Below, piece after piece: positions 35,641 to 48,099 of a stretch of 50,372 nucleotides of DNA. This DNA comes from Purshia tridentata. Lineage: Eukaryota; Streptophyta; Magnoliopsida; Rosales; Rosaceae. Within the stretch, counting starts at the first letter, position 1. Every line of letters starts with the position of its first letter. The notes under the pieces were generated by a model. It did not search any database and was not told the origin of the DNA. It was given only the letters and a program-made list of their open reading frames with translations. The position numbers and the translations under genes were made by a program. The stretch is taken from positions 1 through 50,372 of the forward strand of contig QANT01009262.1 in assembly GCA_003254885.1 (NCBI GenBank). The letters are read 5' to 3'.

Positions 35641-37110
35641 GGTGTGTGAGCAACAATTGCGAGTGTCACTGTGGTCTTTCGCTTCGTCTTTGCTTTACTT
35701 TACTTTCCTTCTTCTGGTTCTTAATTTCTTATCGTTATGGGAATGAAGCTCGGAAAACTGCCACAGTCCCCCCCTCCTTCTTTATTCTGTTTTCTTTTCA
35801 CTTTTTATTTCTTATTCATTTTACTGTCACTTTATAAGTTCGTATTTTTATATTATATTAATTCAATTTGTCGTGTTTTGGATTTCCAAATATATAGAGG
35901 CCGTGATGGTATTTTAAGGTTTACGAATCATAGCCTGCCACGTGGAGAGAAAAGTTGATTCGGCCACCTCTTTATCTACTAATAGGCCTTTGTACCATCA
36001 ACCAAATTCAATTTGTAGAATGAAGATATTATTGTGTTAAATATCCATGATAGTGGGTAACTAAATTTTAGGACAAGTACTTAAATGCCTCTAGTATGAT
36101 TATATGGTGATTAATTGTATCATTTAACTTGTTATATTTGCATAAAAGTTGAGAACTTGACATAATGGTTGAAGCAAGATATCATTTTGCTTCATATTTA
36201 CTTCACATGTATTAAGCTGCAATCGTTGTTTCCTCAATTGTCGTCTCCATTTAAGGCTCATAAACTCCGAAACCAACCATTTGTGTCATCTCACAGCATT
36301 AAGAGGAAGCTTCATATACGTGACTAGTACGAACCATTCGTGGAACCCACAAAGGCATTTCTAGTTGTGGGATTAAATAAGTGACATGGCCATCTTATCT
36401 CAATTCTCCCCCACCCAAATTTGATTAGTGAGTAATGACACGTAGAATCAAATCCAAGTGGGCATGCATGGGGGTGCTCTTTAAGTGACGGGGACGGTTT
36501 ACATGGCGTGCGAAGAGTGCGTGCGATGCTGCCATGTGTGCGTGGGGGCAACGCGTGAGCTGACGTTTTTGTCGTGGATGCTCGTGATTGCACGGGCCTT
36601 TCCGTGCTGCCGCCTGTCATGCTTGTCAGCCTTTAAACGACAAAACGACCTAAACTTTGAAATTCTCGCGGTTTTTTTTTTCTATCGCTGATTTCGTAGG
36701 TTGTCAAGACATTTGTCCGCACGTGGATTGCAAGCGTAAGATTACGTCACTGGTTTCTCTTTTGGGACTGCCATTGCAACGCTTCCGTGTGGAGCCGTCT
36801 GTCATATTTGATTTTATTTTGGGCCTGAGTCCGATATGGAACTTTGCAAAGATTGGACTTGGGCTTCAAATTTGTAGATGACAAAATGTAAATATTGGGC
36901 TTGGGCTTCAATTTTCAGATTAAATGAATAAAATACAAATAATATATCATGTCCCTCAATTTCCCCAAAAATTGAAAAGAAAAGTGACATGTAAGTTTTA
37001 ATAAGTTAATAACTAACTATTTTCTCAAGATTAGAGTATATTTGTTCTCATAAAAGAAGAAAAAGAATAATATAGAGGAGGTTGAACCGTTGAACCGTTG
37101 AACCGTTGAA
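35641..37110. other. Spacer between NRAMP and RING genes, with a GC-rich patch
   Basis: This holds the NRAMP promoter at the left and the 3' flank of the RING gene at the right. A distinctly GC- and CpG-richer patch lies at about 36480-36620 in otherwise AT-rich DNA, without a recognisable gene. Three GTTGAACC-type units stand at about 37081-37110. Confidence 0.55.
35939..35944. promoter_or_regulatory. G-box (CACGTG) upstream of NRAMP
   Basis: A palindromic CACGTG in the context TGCCACGTGGAG lies about 300 bp upstream of the NRAMP start codon. G-boxes bind bHLH and bZIP factors in plants. Its function here is only suggested by position. Confidence 0.5.
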
Positions 37111-38375
37111 CTAGTCCTGTGCAGCAAACAACTTTCTTACTTTGCGAATGGATCTTCTGCATATTGGACATGTCTTGGTTTCCCCATAAAAGATCCTGAA
37201 ACAACATGTATTCTGTGTAAGATACTCAAACTCATATAGGGGCAATATTTTTCGTATTAGTCAATTCGAAAATATAATATTCATATGTAGTCAAACTGTA
37301 AATCTGAATAACACATCCAGTCAAAAGTTCCACTTTCAGCCTAATCAAATGTCCAAATTTATAGTTTAATAATATCACACATAATACTATGTTGTCATAC
37401 TATCTAACAATAGAATCGATTTCCAACTTTTTGAAAAATTGCATGTATATATATAATACCTTTGTGCACAGACATAGCAGGTAGCACAATGGCCACAAGG
37501 AACCAAGAAACAGTCCCTTTGCTCAGTGTAGCAGACGACACATATTTTCCCATCATACAAGTCCTCGGAGGAGCTAGTAATGTTAGTACTGCTACTATTG
37601 CTATTACTGCAATTTCCTGATTCTATATCCCACTCACATGTCCCATATGTTAATGGTGGCATTGTCTTTGCAGGCTGCAATGGGTTGGTTTCGCTTTCTA
37701 CTACATCCCCAATACTCCTTTCCTCATCAAACTCGTTTAGGTACTTCATTATCATGTATATAACAAGCACAAGCATTGCTGCATATATGGTTCAAACAAC
37801 ATTAGTTCTAGTCAATATGAATACTAATCGATCATAAGGAATCATGAACAAATATGAGGTCTTATTTCACTGTATGACAACATAACATGACAGATATCTA
37901 GCAAGAGGTTATTTGCTAATGTGTGAACAATATAATGAGACATATTGCACATTAAGAACATTGATTTGAATTTGAGTTTTTTGATTAAAGCCATCTCCAC
38001 TGCTTAAAAAAAAACTTGTTTATGAAGAGCAACAAGTGATTAGTTTGCGGATTGTAAGTGACTAACTTACTTAAAATCGTGACGTATGCAAGCAAACGGG
38101 CTAAGAAAGTAAGCGTAATGCACCAATCTACCAGATCATTCTGTAATTATGCAAAGAGAAATCATCAAGATCTGGTTAAAAATTTCATTGTGCAGATACT
38201 AGTGCATCAAGAAAATGAACATGTATATAATGCCTTACTTCATAGGTACTACTTGTGGTTATATTATAAGATTGAGAGTTCGTAGATTGAAGCAGTTTCC
38301 GGTGATTCAGTCCGTCTAGTATGGAACACATGCCTACAGCTCTGATATGCCTCCTCCGGTTTTGTGTTTTTTCCC
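37111..38375 (-). CDS. Membrane-anchored RING-finger E3 ligase, 5' end unresolved
   Basis: Four linked exons in phase: 38239-38375, 38071-38140, 37460-37778 and 37111-37195 (stop TAG). An internal ATG at 38331 would give 188 aa. The first exon has an upstream acceptor and begins mid-codon, so one or more further 5' exons probably exist but were not found. A hydrophobic region (TFLARLLAYVTILTM, then LVLVIYMIMKYL) forms one or two membrane spans. Next come an acidic Ser/Asn-rich linker and a C-terminal RING: CVVC, CGHCATC, CAQR and CPIC split over two exons, ending RKVRKLFAAQD. The RING and its basic tail resemble the C-termini of plant APD-type (aberrant pollen development) RING proteins as remembered. 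The rest does not obviously match them, so the assignment stops at membrane RING E3. Confidence 0.7.
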
Positions 38376-41300
38376 CTGCAGTTCGAAAACAGAGAATTAA
38401 AAATAGGCTTAATTTCTGCAGAAACAACTCAACAAGTCACTGTATTAATCAGCAAAGCTAGAAGTGGTTATGTTATATATGTTTTAATAGTTTTAAAGGC
38501 TGAGCAAACAGTACTTTAATAACTTTGTAGTTTATATATCACTAGTCTTCCTACCTGTATTAATAACGCTTAATGATAGTATTAATCCTTCCTTAAAATG
38601 TGATTAATGTGTGAAATAAATCCAAGATGCATCAATGTGTGTTCCTAAATGTGAAGTAACAGACATTTTATGATTAGGGTTATAGCCCCTCAACCCGCAT
38701 TAGAAGCTAGCACAAGTCTTGACTCAAGTGGCATGAGATCTAAGTTCAATTCGTATATATAAACTGAGAAAAAAAGAAAGGCTTTGTGCATATATTACCT
38801 CAAAAGACCTTGACTTTAAGTCCTGAGTTCAAGTCCTGCAGCTCCACAGAATCCATGGAGAAGAAACACAGTGCCTGAGTACATCCCAGAAGGGAATGAC
38901 AATGTCAACAATACTTTTCACAACTTCACAGAGATATCACTGAGAAATGAGAAGCAAAGTTGTTGCTTTGTTGAAAGATTGGTTATGAAGATCAAATGAA
39001 ATACTCTTAAATCTAAGAAGTAAGAATATATCAGTAAATGTGCTAAATGCGCACAACTTGTACCAACAAAATTTGGTAGAAGCTAACCATCCCCAGTTTG
39101 AATGGAGTTGAACATGAGAAAGGTGGTGGAGGTTGTAACAGGTTGGAACACATGGAAATATAAATATAAATGATAATAAACATATATTCATATATGTACC
39201 AGACATTGATGTCTGAGGGCACCAGAATAGAATGGTAGATGTTCAACTCTGTAGTACTTGACAATCCCAACTAATTTAGTAATGGGAATGAAAGGTCTAT
39301 CTGTCTTGAATGGTAGGTGGGCCTTTTTGGGTGAACCCAGAACTCCAAATTTGGATTTGGGACATGGTCCAATTTCAAATTGAGGTGGAAGAATTGGTGC
39401 TTTTTTAGTTTCAATTTTGATGGTAGGGTCAGTTGGGAAATAATTATTGGGATAAATCTAAATAATTGTTGCAAATTAAGTTGGCCTAGTTTGGACAGAT
39501 TGTCAATTATCAATTTGAGTTGGAAGTCAAACTGGGGGTTTATGGATTTGAATCTTTGATATTCATTGCTTCAGCATATAATTGAATAATCGGCAGTTGA
39601 AAAACTAATATGAAACTGAAGTCTGCCATTCCTGTCCTTTCAAAACCCATTCACCACCTAACATAATCCATAAATCTAGTAGTGGCCCAGTGTAGCCCAT
39701 AAGGTTAAGAATAGCCAATCATATATGTATACTAATGGACTATTGAATTGAAGCCCATTATCCTAACTATTGTATTCTTTCGTCTCCCAATAGTTGGAAA
39801 TATTCGCTCTTTTTTTGGGGTCAACGGTATAAATGTTTGCGTTAATAGGAAAGGTTTACACTAGGAAGGCCCGGTAATTTAAGGGTTAAGGCAAAGGGAC
39901 CAACAAGAATGGCCTAAATACCCACACCTAAACTATCAGGCCAATTCACGATCAACATCACACAAAAAGCCCACAATGGACATAACATAATAGATTGGTC
40001 TCTATATAGTTTGTTATGATTTTCAATTTTGTTCATCTAGTTTTAGTTTGGCAATATAATATAATTGTACTTTTCTACATTACTCATTTTAGTTTTGTTG
40101 GTAAATTTTATTTGAATTTTCCGTCAAATCATGTGCACGTGACTCACTTTTACAAGAGAAAAGCATCACTAATCAGGCAAGCACACACTTGTCACATGCA
40201 CATATTTGATGAAATTTAAATATAATTGATAGACATGACTAAAGTGAGTAACATGAAAAAAGTTAGTAACCATGGAATCTAAAAATAAAATTTGCAAAAA
40301 CAAGTGAGAGTCATGGTAAAATTAGTGAGCGATTTCTATAATTAAGATTTTTATGTTATCTTGACCAGACTTTTACGTCATTGTGATTATTACTCAAAAT
40401 TATTCTCATTTTAGTGTAAAAATGTGATCTCAAAACAATATATAGGGATGTGTATCTCAAAGCCAGTATGCTAATTAGATCGAAATTCTAAAATGGCTTC
40501 GTATTCCAAACCTGGTGCAAGGCTTCAAGCAGAACATGCACTTAGGTTTAACAAATCCAAGAAAAAAAGCAACATATATAGTTTACATAAATCTACAAGA
40601 AATAATAAGAAAAAAAATTAGAAAAAAGTAACTAACAAGTATAATTTGCAAAACACTACCCCCAAAATTAGACAAAAAAGAAAAGTAAGCCGTAAAATTA
40701 GCTATTTTGTTTTCATTCCAAAAAAGAAAGAAATAATTAGGAAAGAAGTAGATAATAAAACCAAAAATTGTCAAATTGAGAGGAATAAGATGATGAATTA
40801 GAAGAAAATCAAAGATTAGAGAGTTGAGAACAAAGAGTTACTAGAGAAGTGAGAAGGCATGTGCCACAGGGGAATGAATTTTGGATGGGCTGGGCTAAGT
40901 TGTTGAATTTTAGTCTGAAAAATAGACACAGTGAAAAACTATATGGGGATTGGGGTACGTGGGCTAGCTATCTATATAGCTTCGTCCCATAAGGTGCTGC
41001 ATAAAGCTGTGAACCACAACATATCAAATGACAATAGTACCAGTCATGCCTGATAAAAGCACTGTTGTTGTTGTGCATGTTTATGAATTGCAGTACACAA
41101 AAGTGATTGACAAGCTCATATCATGCAATCGATTTAGATATGTTGGCTTGAGATCGACTCTTATAATTGAACAAGGCTCAATACATGTCTTCTAGCTGCA
41201 GTTCTGCGTGAAGAGTCCATCAAGGAAACTTACTTTTGTTTTTCGTATTTTTCTGGGTCAGATACTTTTTTTTGTGGTAAGGATCTGAATTACACACTTT

Positions 41301-43322
41301 GCATGCTTCATGTATAATCAAGAAATATTTAAAATTTTCATTCACATTTTTGTAAAAAAATAATAAAATTAACAGTTTGGATGTAATTGCAAACGTACTG
41401 AGACTGAAATTTCTAAATTAAAGATTTCATTAAAGTATAAGAAAAAAAATATACTTCGGCCTAAAAATATTTTTTATACCCTTGTGGAACAGTGGAAGAT
41501 GAAAACAGGGCACGTACAGGGCCAAGCAGAGGCTGGGCTATAGTGTAGGGCGTAGAGCCCATCCCTCACTTTTCTGGATAAGGCCCACAGTCCATAGAAT
41601 TCATCGATCCCATCCCAAATTAAAATCTTGGCTCCATCTTTAAGTGAAAAGAATCAAAAGACAACCCAAGTACGTACTGGTGTGGTTGAATTAGTCAAAA
41701 TTAATAATATTAAATAGAGGCAAATGAAGTTTGAATAATCTGGTAATTAACATGAAAAAATACTCACCACAAAAAAGTAACACACATTAATTAAACTGCC
41801 ACTTAAATAACCAAAGTAGTACTTAAAGTACACCTTTGGCTGCTGGTTTATTAAACCTAGCTGAGATCGATCGATCAGCCTGTGGATTCATTAATAACGT
41901 GTCCCACAAACAAACATGAATGCTTTTACCAAAGTGCGCCTTGTCTGCAAGGCTCATTAACTTTTCACTATCTTTTTTTAGTAGATCGACCTGAATTGAA
42001 TTCGGTCGTCAATCTACATATGTTCAATGTTCTGCTAAACAACTCACACTCTCACTGATTCAACTTTAATATGTCGATGGATCTATGTTCAGTGTTCTAG
42101 TCCTTTTCTTTTTTGGAAAAAGCCAAATTCATCATCAAAGTCCACTACAAACCCAAACCCTAGCAGCCTCCTGGCAGCTTTCTATCCTTACATTAATCAG
42201 GAATATTAGTAAAAAGGTCAATTAAAGATGCAGCTGCAGCTGATGTGCGTGCAATCCAGTTGTAATTTCTAAAATATAGATCAATTTATAATACAGAAAA
42301 ACTTACCTATTACAATATTAACACTATATATTTGAATATCTCAATTTATCATCAAATTCTAAATTACTTAATGAAAAAGATAAAAACAATAAATATATAC
42401 ACATGCATGTTACATAAAATTTTTAATCATACATATATGCGTTAATCAAACCTTTACACATGAAAATTTTTAAGTTTTATAACATATGCAATTATTATAT
42501 GTAGGAATTAACGTACAATATTAACTAATCCTTGTAAGGCATGCATGCATGCATATATATGCCATGCATGAGCTTCTAGTTTCTGTATATCGATTTGGAT
42601 TAATTGTGTTTGGCGCATATTAAGGGTTTTAAGTACCAGACAAAGAGAGTGCCAATCGAGATGCTGAGTGCATTGACAAATTAATGAGATTATAATTAAT
42701 AAAAAGCTAGGTTACCTTTAAATAAATAAAGAGTTAGCTAGCTCCGGAGGAATAAGCCTTTGTGACCACCGACCACTACATTTTTATCAGTGGCTGATCC
42801 CGTGGTCAAATTAGCTGAAAAGCTGGATTAATATATGAAATATTACTATGGAATGCACTTTTTGTTGGGTTCTTTTATATTTTCTAGTAGTAAACTGCAA
42901 GAGACACACTAATTACTGTCACCTCTTTATTGTTATCTCTTTCAAAAATTTAAAGAGGTTATGACAAATGTACATGGTGGTGTGCGTTTTACTGTTACCT
43001 TTTAAATTTGAGTTTCTTCCAGGAATCGTACATAGCCACCACATGTTCATATTGTAGAATCTCGATCTGACACACAATCTATAAAGTTATGGATCTCACT
43101 AGCAATTTATTGCCATTTAGTTTTGAATTAATACTCTAAGTTTTACATGCACTTTAAATCTAACACAATGTCAGAATTTATACTTCATGATGAGAAAGAG
43201 AATTAACAACTAACAAGCACCACAAATTAATAATCCAAATTCAATCAATATTCGTTGCTAATTAATCATTAATTAATGATCATAAATGAATACATTAAAC
43301 TCAAATAATTGCCATAGATCAT

Positions 43323-43325
<3 letters not shown>

Positions 43326-43358
<33 letters not shown>
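43326..43358. repeat. (GA)n microsatellite
   Basis: An uninterrupted GA dinucleotide run lies in intergenic DNA and is likely to vary in length. Confidence 0.95.
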
Positions 43359-43361
<3 letters not shown>

Positions 43362-43590
43362 TCAAACCTATAGTAAGGCTGTCATGCACTAAAAGCGTTT
43401 TGATGTGCTTCCAAACAAGTACGTACGTACCTGAACCTCAGTTGAAGGGATGCCTTTTAAACATGGAAGTAGCAACAACAATTTACAATTTTACATTAAT
43501 TCTGCAGAAGATAAGGTTATTTATTATATAAGATATGTTGGTTATTTATTATTTACAATGTTAGTAACATACCACATTTTTTACAGTGTT

Positions 43591-43635
43591 AGCACGTGCG
43601 CTAAAGTCCATGCGCATGAGTCCCATTGAGAATAA
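43591..43635. repeat. Small dispersed repeat, copy 1
   Basis: AGCACGTGCGCTAAAGTCCA followed by a TGCGCATGAGTCCCA phrase recurs in similar form at 45236-45280 (AGCACGTGCACTAAAATCCA then TGCAAGTAAATCCCA) in the same orientation. The flanks differ. The family is not identified. Confidence 0.6.
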
Positions 43636-45235
43636 CCCTTCAATTGTCACGGTGTTGCTAGCATAACCCTTCAATTAATTAACAATTTAACACATAAATT
43701 AAAGATTCACAATATGTTCTTTTTATTAGTACTACTCTAGGCAATTTTAAAGGGTAAAATATGATGATGTGGCCGGGTTGCTGGTTAGACAGACCCACAC
43801 GTAAAGCATGCATATATATAATACATATATATATATATATATTTGATGTTTGAGTTCATAATTATATAATTAACAAGTCTTGCATACAATTATAAATACT
43901 AGATATATATATATAGAATTATGGTTTGATGTTTATAGATTAATTTAGCCAAGAGTTAGGTTCAAATTAATGGTGCCAAGCCATGCTGTCAAGTGATCGT
44001 AATACGCCCAATATCAATCTGACTAGATGGAGGAGTCGTCGTCTCACTTGTGCAAGAAATAATGGATCATTTAATTTATACTTAACTTGTTTCTTCTTGA
44101 TATATCTTGCTCTACAAGCAACATGCGTGAATTAAGTACATCAACGTACCGTCTCCCTCAACAGACATGCTTAATTATATATTTTAATAAATAAATAATT
44201 ATGATTTTGTATTAATCAATTGTCGTTTATAAATTTGAATTCAAAATCTATTTTTGACAAAGAGAAGACTAATAAGTATCATCTACTAGATTAAATGATA
44301 AATGAACGATCAGCTCCTATTAATTGAGCGTGCCAATGAATAAGCTAGTACGTTGAATGAGTCATATAAAACCAAATGAATCGTTGCATTCAACGACGGT
44401 ACAAGAACAATACGTAAATTGATTTCACATGCTCATCAATGTTCTACACATGCATTATTGCAGGTCATAATCAAAATCTAAGGATATTGCTAGGTTTTGA
44501 TCCTCAAGTTGGACTTTTTGTTGCATTTATAAAATATCGCTTCACACGTTATTCCAAATCATTTCCAAGTTGGACTTGATCATTGAAATATTGAGCCGCA
44601 TCGATCAATTTAATTCCATACCGCGAGAGGCTGAGGGCAAAGAAGTCTCCCTCATTGTTCAATCCATCAAGACAAACTGAAGAACACAAAGAACTGGTTT
44701 TGGCTTTCTAGTGCGTAGTACTAGACATTTGTTTTTCTTCTTTTTTCTTTAATTTCATATGCAAGTTGCACTAGAGTTTTAATAGTGATCGAAATGAAGC
44801 AGTGTAAAGTTTATTTCAATATAACAATAATTGGATTTATAATTAACCGTTTGATTTTAGTATGATGACCTAGTAATAATTAACCTTTTTACTTGAGTTT
44901 TCAGAAATTTTAGATGCATGCATGGTTGATACCATTAATTGGGTCTAGGGAGGGTTAGATTTTAGGAGATTTATATGATTGCCCCAAGCTAGCAAGTATA
45001 AAATCATAAGGCTGCCAGCCTGCCATAATGTCAAAGAATCGCCCCACCACGAATTTAGCATATCCATATGTGTATAAGTGCCCGTGATATGCTTCCAAAG
45101 AAAAAGAAACCTAGCTATAGCTAGCAAGTTGTTAATCACTCATATTAACTTATACATAGATCTCATAACCCACCTAATTAATTATCAAAACCTACGTTAA
45201 CACTAATAGACCATAGGAATTAGCTAGCACGTGCA

Positions 45236-45280
45236 CTAAAATCCATGCAAGTAAATCCCACAGATCATTCTGAAAATTAT
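45236..45280. repeat. Small dispersed repeat, copy 2
   Basis: Second copy of the 43591 repeat, about 1.65 kb away and several hundred bases downstream of the GH3 stop codon. It is more diverged after the first 20 bases. Confidence 0.6.
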
Positions 45281-45677
45281 AAACAATTCCACACATGAAA
45301 CTTCATTAATACATCCATAGAGTCACTAACTATATGGAACAGGAGCGCTTTCACAATATTCACTTTTTGAAGGTCTTTTCCCTCAACTTCAAGAAATTAA
45401 AGCTGATCTCCAAAGCAAAGACAACGATATGATACCATGGACAAACATATATATATATATATGATCAGTATACTTGATGACAATTACACATCGAATATTA
45501 ATTACTTGATCTTATTTCACAGACACAGACCCAGTACTGAGATTTCAACAAAGACACTTTTAAAAGCTACATTCAATAAAGCAAAGCCTGCCCTTTTCAA
45601 TTTGGTTCATAGAAAAACACCTTTTTTGTAAAAAAAAGAAATTCTTATATTATATTCCAGTATCATGGCGTAGTCAT

Positions 45678-47766
45678 TTAACGGCGTCGTTCTGGGGTCC
45701 AATGTGGTAGAGCTGGGCTGAAGTGCACGGAAACAACCCTGGAGTCGAGCAATTCCATGATGGGCGAGAAGTTTACGCACCTTGGCACTTTGTACTGGTT
45801 AATCGACGCGCCTCTGGAGATGGCGTAGTCCATGAGCTCCTCAAACGTCCCATTCTTCACCACCCGAATTTCGAGCGGTCCGATTGAATTGTCCGCCACT
45901 CGGCCCTGCCTGTACACCGAGTTCAGCTCCTCCTCCATCGCAAGGCAGCACCGGTCTAGCGCCTCGTGACTCGGGGAGTTACTCGCCGGGTCCTTCACCA
46001 GGAGTTCCCAGTAAATCACGTAGTGTCCAGGGATCGTCTTCGTGTCGGCGTAGCTCGTGTATTCGACAATGCTGGTGTTGAATTCGCGCAGCAGCTCCGA
46101 CGCGCTGTCGATGGCCTTCTGCAGCTCCGCCTCGTCGGTCTTGTCTGAGTCGATGCTCAGCAGAACATTTTTCCGCCTCACGAAGCGGAACTGCGGGGCT
46201 GCGTTGTGGAACCCGGTGACCTGGAGGATGTCGCCGACGCGGTATCGGCAGAGCCCGGAGTACGTGGTGATGACCAGCTCGTACTTCTTACCGACCTCCA
46301 AATCGGCGAGGTCCACCAGGCGGGGAGGCGAGGCTCGGGAGAGAGGAGGGGACGGCGGGTCGTGTGGGATGAACTCAAAGTAGGCCATGTTCGGCATGAT
46401 GGTGTACGAAACGTCGCACGGCTTGCACATGGGTTTGAGGTTGAGGCCGAAGTAACACTCGGATGAGGCGTACATGGTGCAAGCCATTGGCAGCGAATTG
46501 CTGTAGTATTCGAGTGTGGGAATGTACTGAGCCATTGCACCGGTCACGATCACTTCCAGATATTTCGTGTTGGGCCAAATCCTTGGGATTATGCCCTCCC
46601 AATTCTCACCCTCACACTCCTTCGCAATGAACTCCGCGAGGTCTGTGTCGGGTTTTAGTATCCCCGACATGGTCTCGCAAAGAGAAGGGTCAGTGACTTT
46701 AGGGTTTAGGTTGCCGGTGCGGATGTCATGGACTAGTTGGCGCCAGTTGAGTTGGAGGAATCGAATGGCTCTGAGTAGGCCAGAGGCAAAAACCGCCCCA
46801 ACTCGGAGGACTTCTCTGCGCATAATCAGTCCGCAGAGCATCTGAGTGTACATGACAGAGGCAAAAACCGCCCCAACTCGGAGGACTTCTGTGCGCATAA
46901 TCAGTCCGCAGAGCATCTGAGTGTACATGCTCTGAAACGAATCCGCGCAGAGAATGGCCTCGTTGGGGCTGGTGTACACATTGTACGGGTCGTACGGCCT
47001 GGTCTTGAAGTGGTCGCTCTTGTAATAGCTTGTCAAGACCGGACGTGCCACGAGCCCTCCCGGTGTCTTGGCCTCCGCCTTGACAAACAAAAAATACAGC
47101 CCCTTTCCCTTGTCCAAGTCTGGCACGTAACTGTCACATTAGCAGAAATCCAAACTCAAACTCATCAGAATTAGTAACAATTGGAGTTAATTAATAAGAA
47201 ACATATATACAATTTCTTTGCGAAAAGTAAATAATTAATGAAAGAAAATTTACAGGTTCATCACTGGCATGAGCAAGCTGTACAGTAGGGTACGACGGTC
47301 CAACTCTTCATGAATTGTAGGCATCAATTTTCTTTCACCAGCTGAAGTCCCAGAACTGCAGGCAAATTAATCCAAATTAAATTAATCAATATTTTCACAC
47401 TCAAAAAACCCAAAAAAGCTCCTAAAGATTATAGAGTAATTACCTGGTGAGGAACTCAGAGATGGGATGAGAGCTCAAGATGGGTGAGCGATCACCATTA
47501 GCAATGCGTTGGATCTCAGGCTGAAGGTCCTCGTACTTAACGACGGGGACTTTGGACTTGAACGTGTCTCGGTCCGTCGCACCGTCGAGTCCGAATCGCT
47601 TGAGGTACTCAGTCTCCGCGTTGCGACTCAGTATCTCCGCGAGAACCCTCTCCTGCACCGAGTCACAGTTCTTGGTCTGTTCCTCTATGAACTGAAGTGC
47701 CTTCGCGTCCTTCTCGTTCGAGGGTGGTCCCAGCGAGGACGAATTAGTCACTGAATCGACGGCCAT
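45678..47766 (-). CDS. GH3.1: GH3 acyl acid-amido synthetase (IAA-amino acid ligase), GH3.1-like, with internal duplication
   Basis: Three exons: 47444-47766, 47254-47355 and 45678-47130 (stop TAA), giving about 625 aa against roughly 590-600 for the family. GH3 group II enzymes adenylate indole-3-acetic acid and join it to amino acids, lowering free auxin in the cytosol. The ATP-binding motif [10 protein letters not shown] starts at residue 108, YASSE is at 362-366, and a YRVGD motif follows. The C-terminus [13 protein letters not shown] is typical of the GH3.1 to GH3.4 branch as remembered. Residues 210-234 ([12 protein letters not shown]...VFASV) are immediately repeated at 235-259 with one main change (MRTEVL against MRREVL), which accounts for the extra length. 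The normal family has this helix once. Whether the enzyme still works is unknown. Promoter elements are listed separately. Confidence 0.93.
46783..46932 (-). repeat. 75-bp in-frame tandem duplication inside GH3 exon 3
   Basis: GAGGCAAAAACCGCCCCAAC occurs at 46783 and again at 46858, a period of 75 bp (25 codons). The units are almost identical through ...CATCTGAGTGTACATG and differ by one base in the CTTCTCTG/CTTCTGTG phrase plus junction bases. The frame is preserved, and the near-identity implies a recent event or an assembly artefact. Confidence 0.93.
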
Positions 47767-47860
47767 GATCGAATCGGATCTGATTGATCTCTACGGTTTT
47801 ACAAATGAAGCTAAGTTTTCAAGGTTGTGTGTTGCTGTACCGAGGTGATGAAGGAGGTGG

Positions 47861-47870
47861 GTTTATATAG
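47861..47870 (-). promoter_or_regulatory. Likely TATA box of the GH3 gene
   Basis: The minus strand reads CTATATAAAC about 95 bp upstream of the start codon, a good TATA consensus. It implies transcription starting near 47835 and a leader of about 70 nt. Confidence 0.7.
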
Positions 47871-48099
47871 GGAGCTGGGATTGGCTCGGTGCCACGTCAG
47901 GTTGGCCAGGTGGACAGGCCGGACCAATTGTGCCTTGGACGGACGCTGACGGATGCTAGTTGGTCATCGCGGACACGGGAAATATTTTGGTCGCAGAGAG
48001 TGTTGGAGAGAGAGGGAACAGGTGGGCCCACTACACGTCAAGTGGGTTGTGAAGAGCCCGACAGGTAGGCCCATTAAGCTGCCCAGATCAGCATGGGTT

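Larger units (their letters stand above)
38400..45677. other. Long AT-rich spacer, RING gene to GH3
   Basis: About 7 kb without a recognised gene. Unidentified 5' exons of the RING gene could lie at its left end; a possible one is the open minus-strand frame at about 39255-39515. Other contents are a (GA)n microsatellite at 43326-43358, several TA runs (for example 43824-43842), GCAT repeats near 42540-42552 and a small dispersed repeat with copies at 43591 and 45236. The GH3 3' flank is at the right end. No transposase, reverse transcriptase or structured RNA was recognised. Confidence 0.55.

Noticed and set aside
37081..37110. Three GTTGAACC units just after the RING gene stop
   Set aside because: Simple short tandem repeat in the 3' flank; no sign of CRISPR-like or regulatory organisation.
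38690..38860. tRNA-like or SINE-like phrases (CTCAAGTGGCATGAG, GTTCAATTC)
   Set aside because: Spacing between the box-like phrases is too short and no cloverleaf can be drawn; not enough to call a SINE or tRNA.
41840..41880. GATC-rich near-palindrome (GAGATCGATCGATCAG)
   Set aside because: A short self-complementary run of this kind is expected by chance in a long spacer; no precursor-like hairpin surrounds it.
46057..46845. Several open frames antisense to the GH3 gene
   Set aside because: They are shadows of GC-rich GH3 coding sequence; the GH3 frame explains the conservation.
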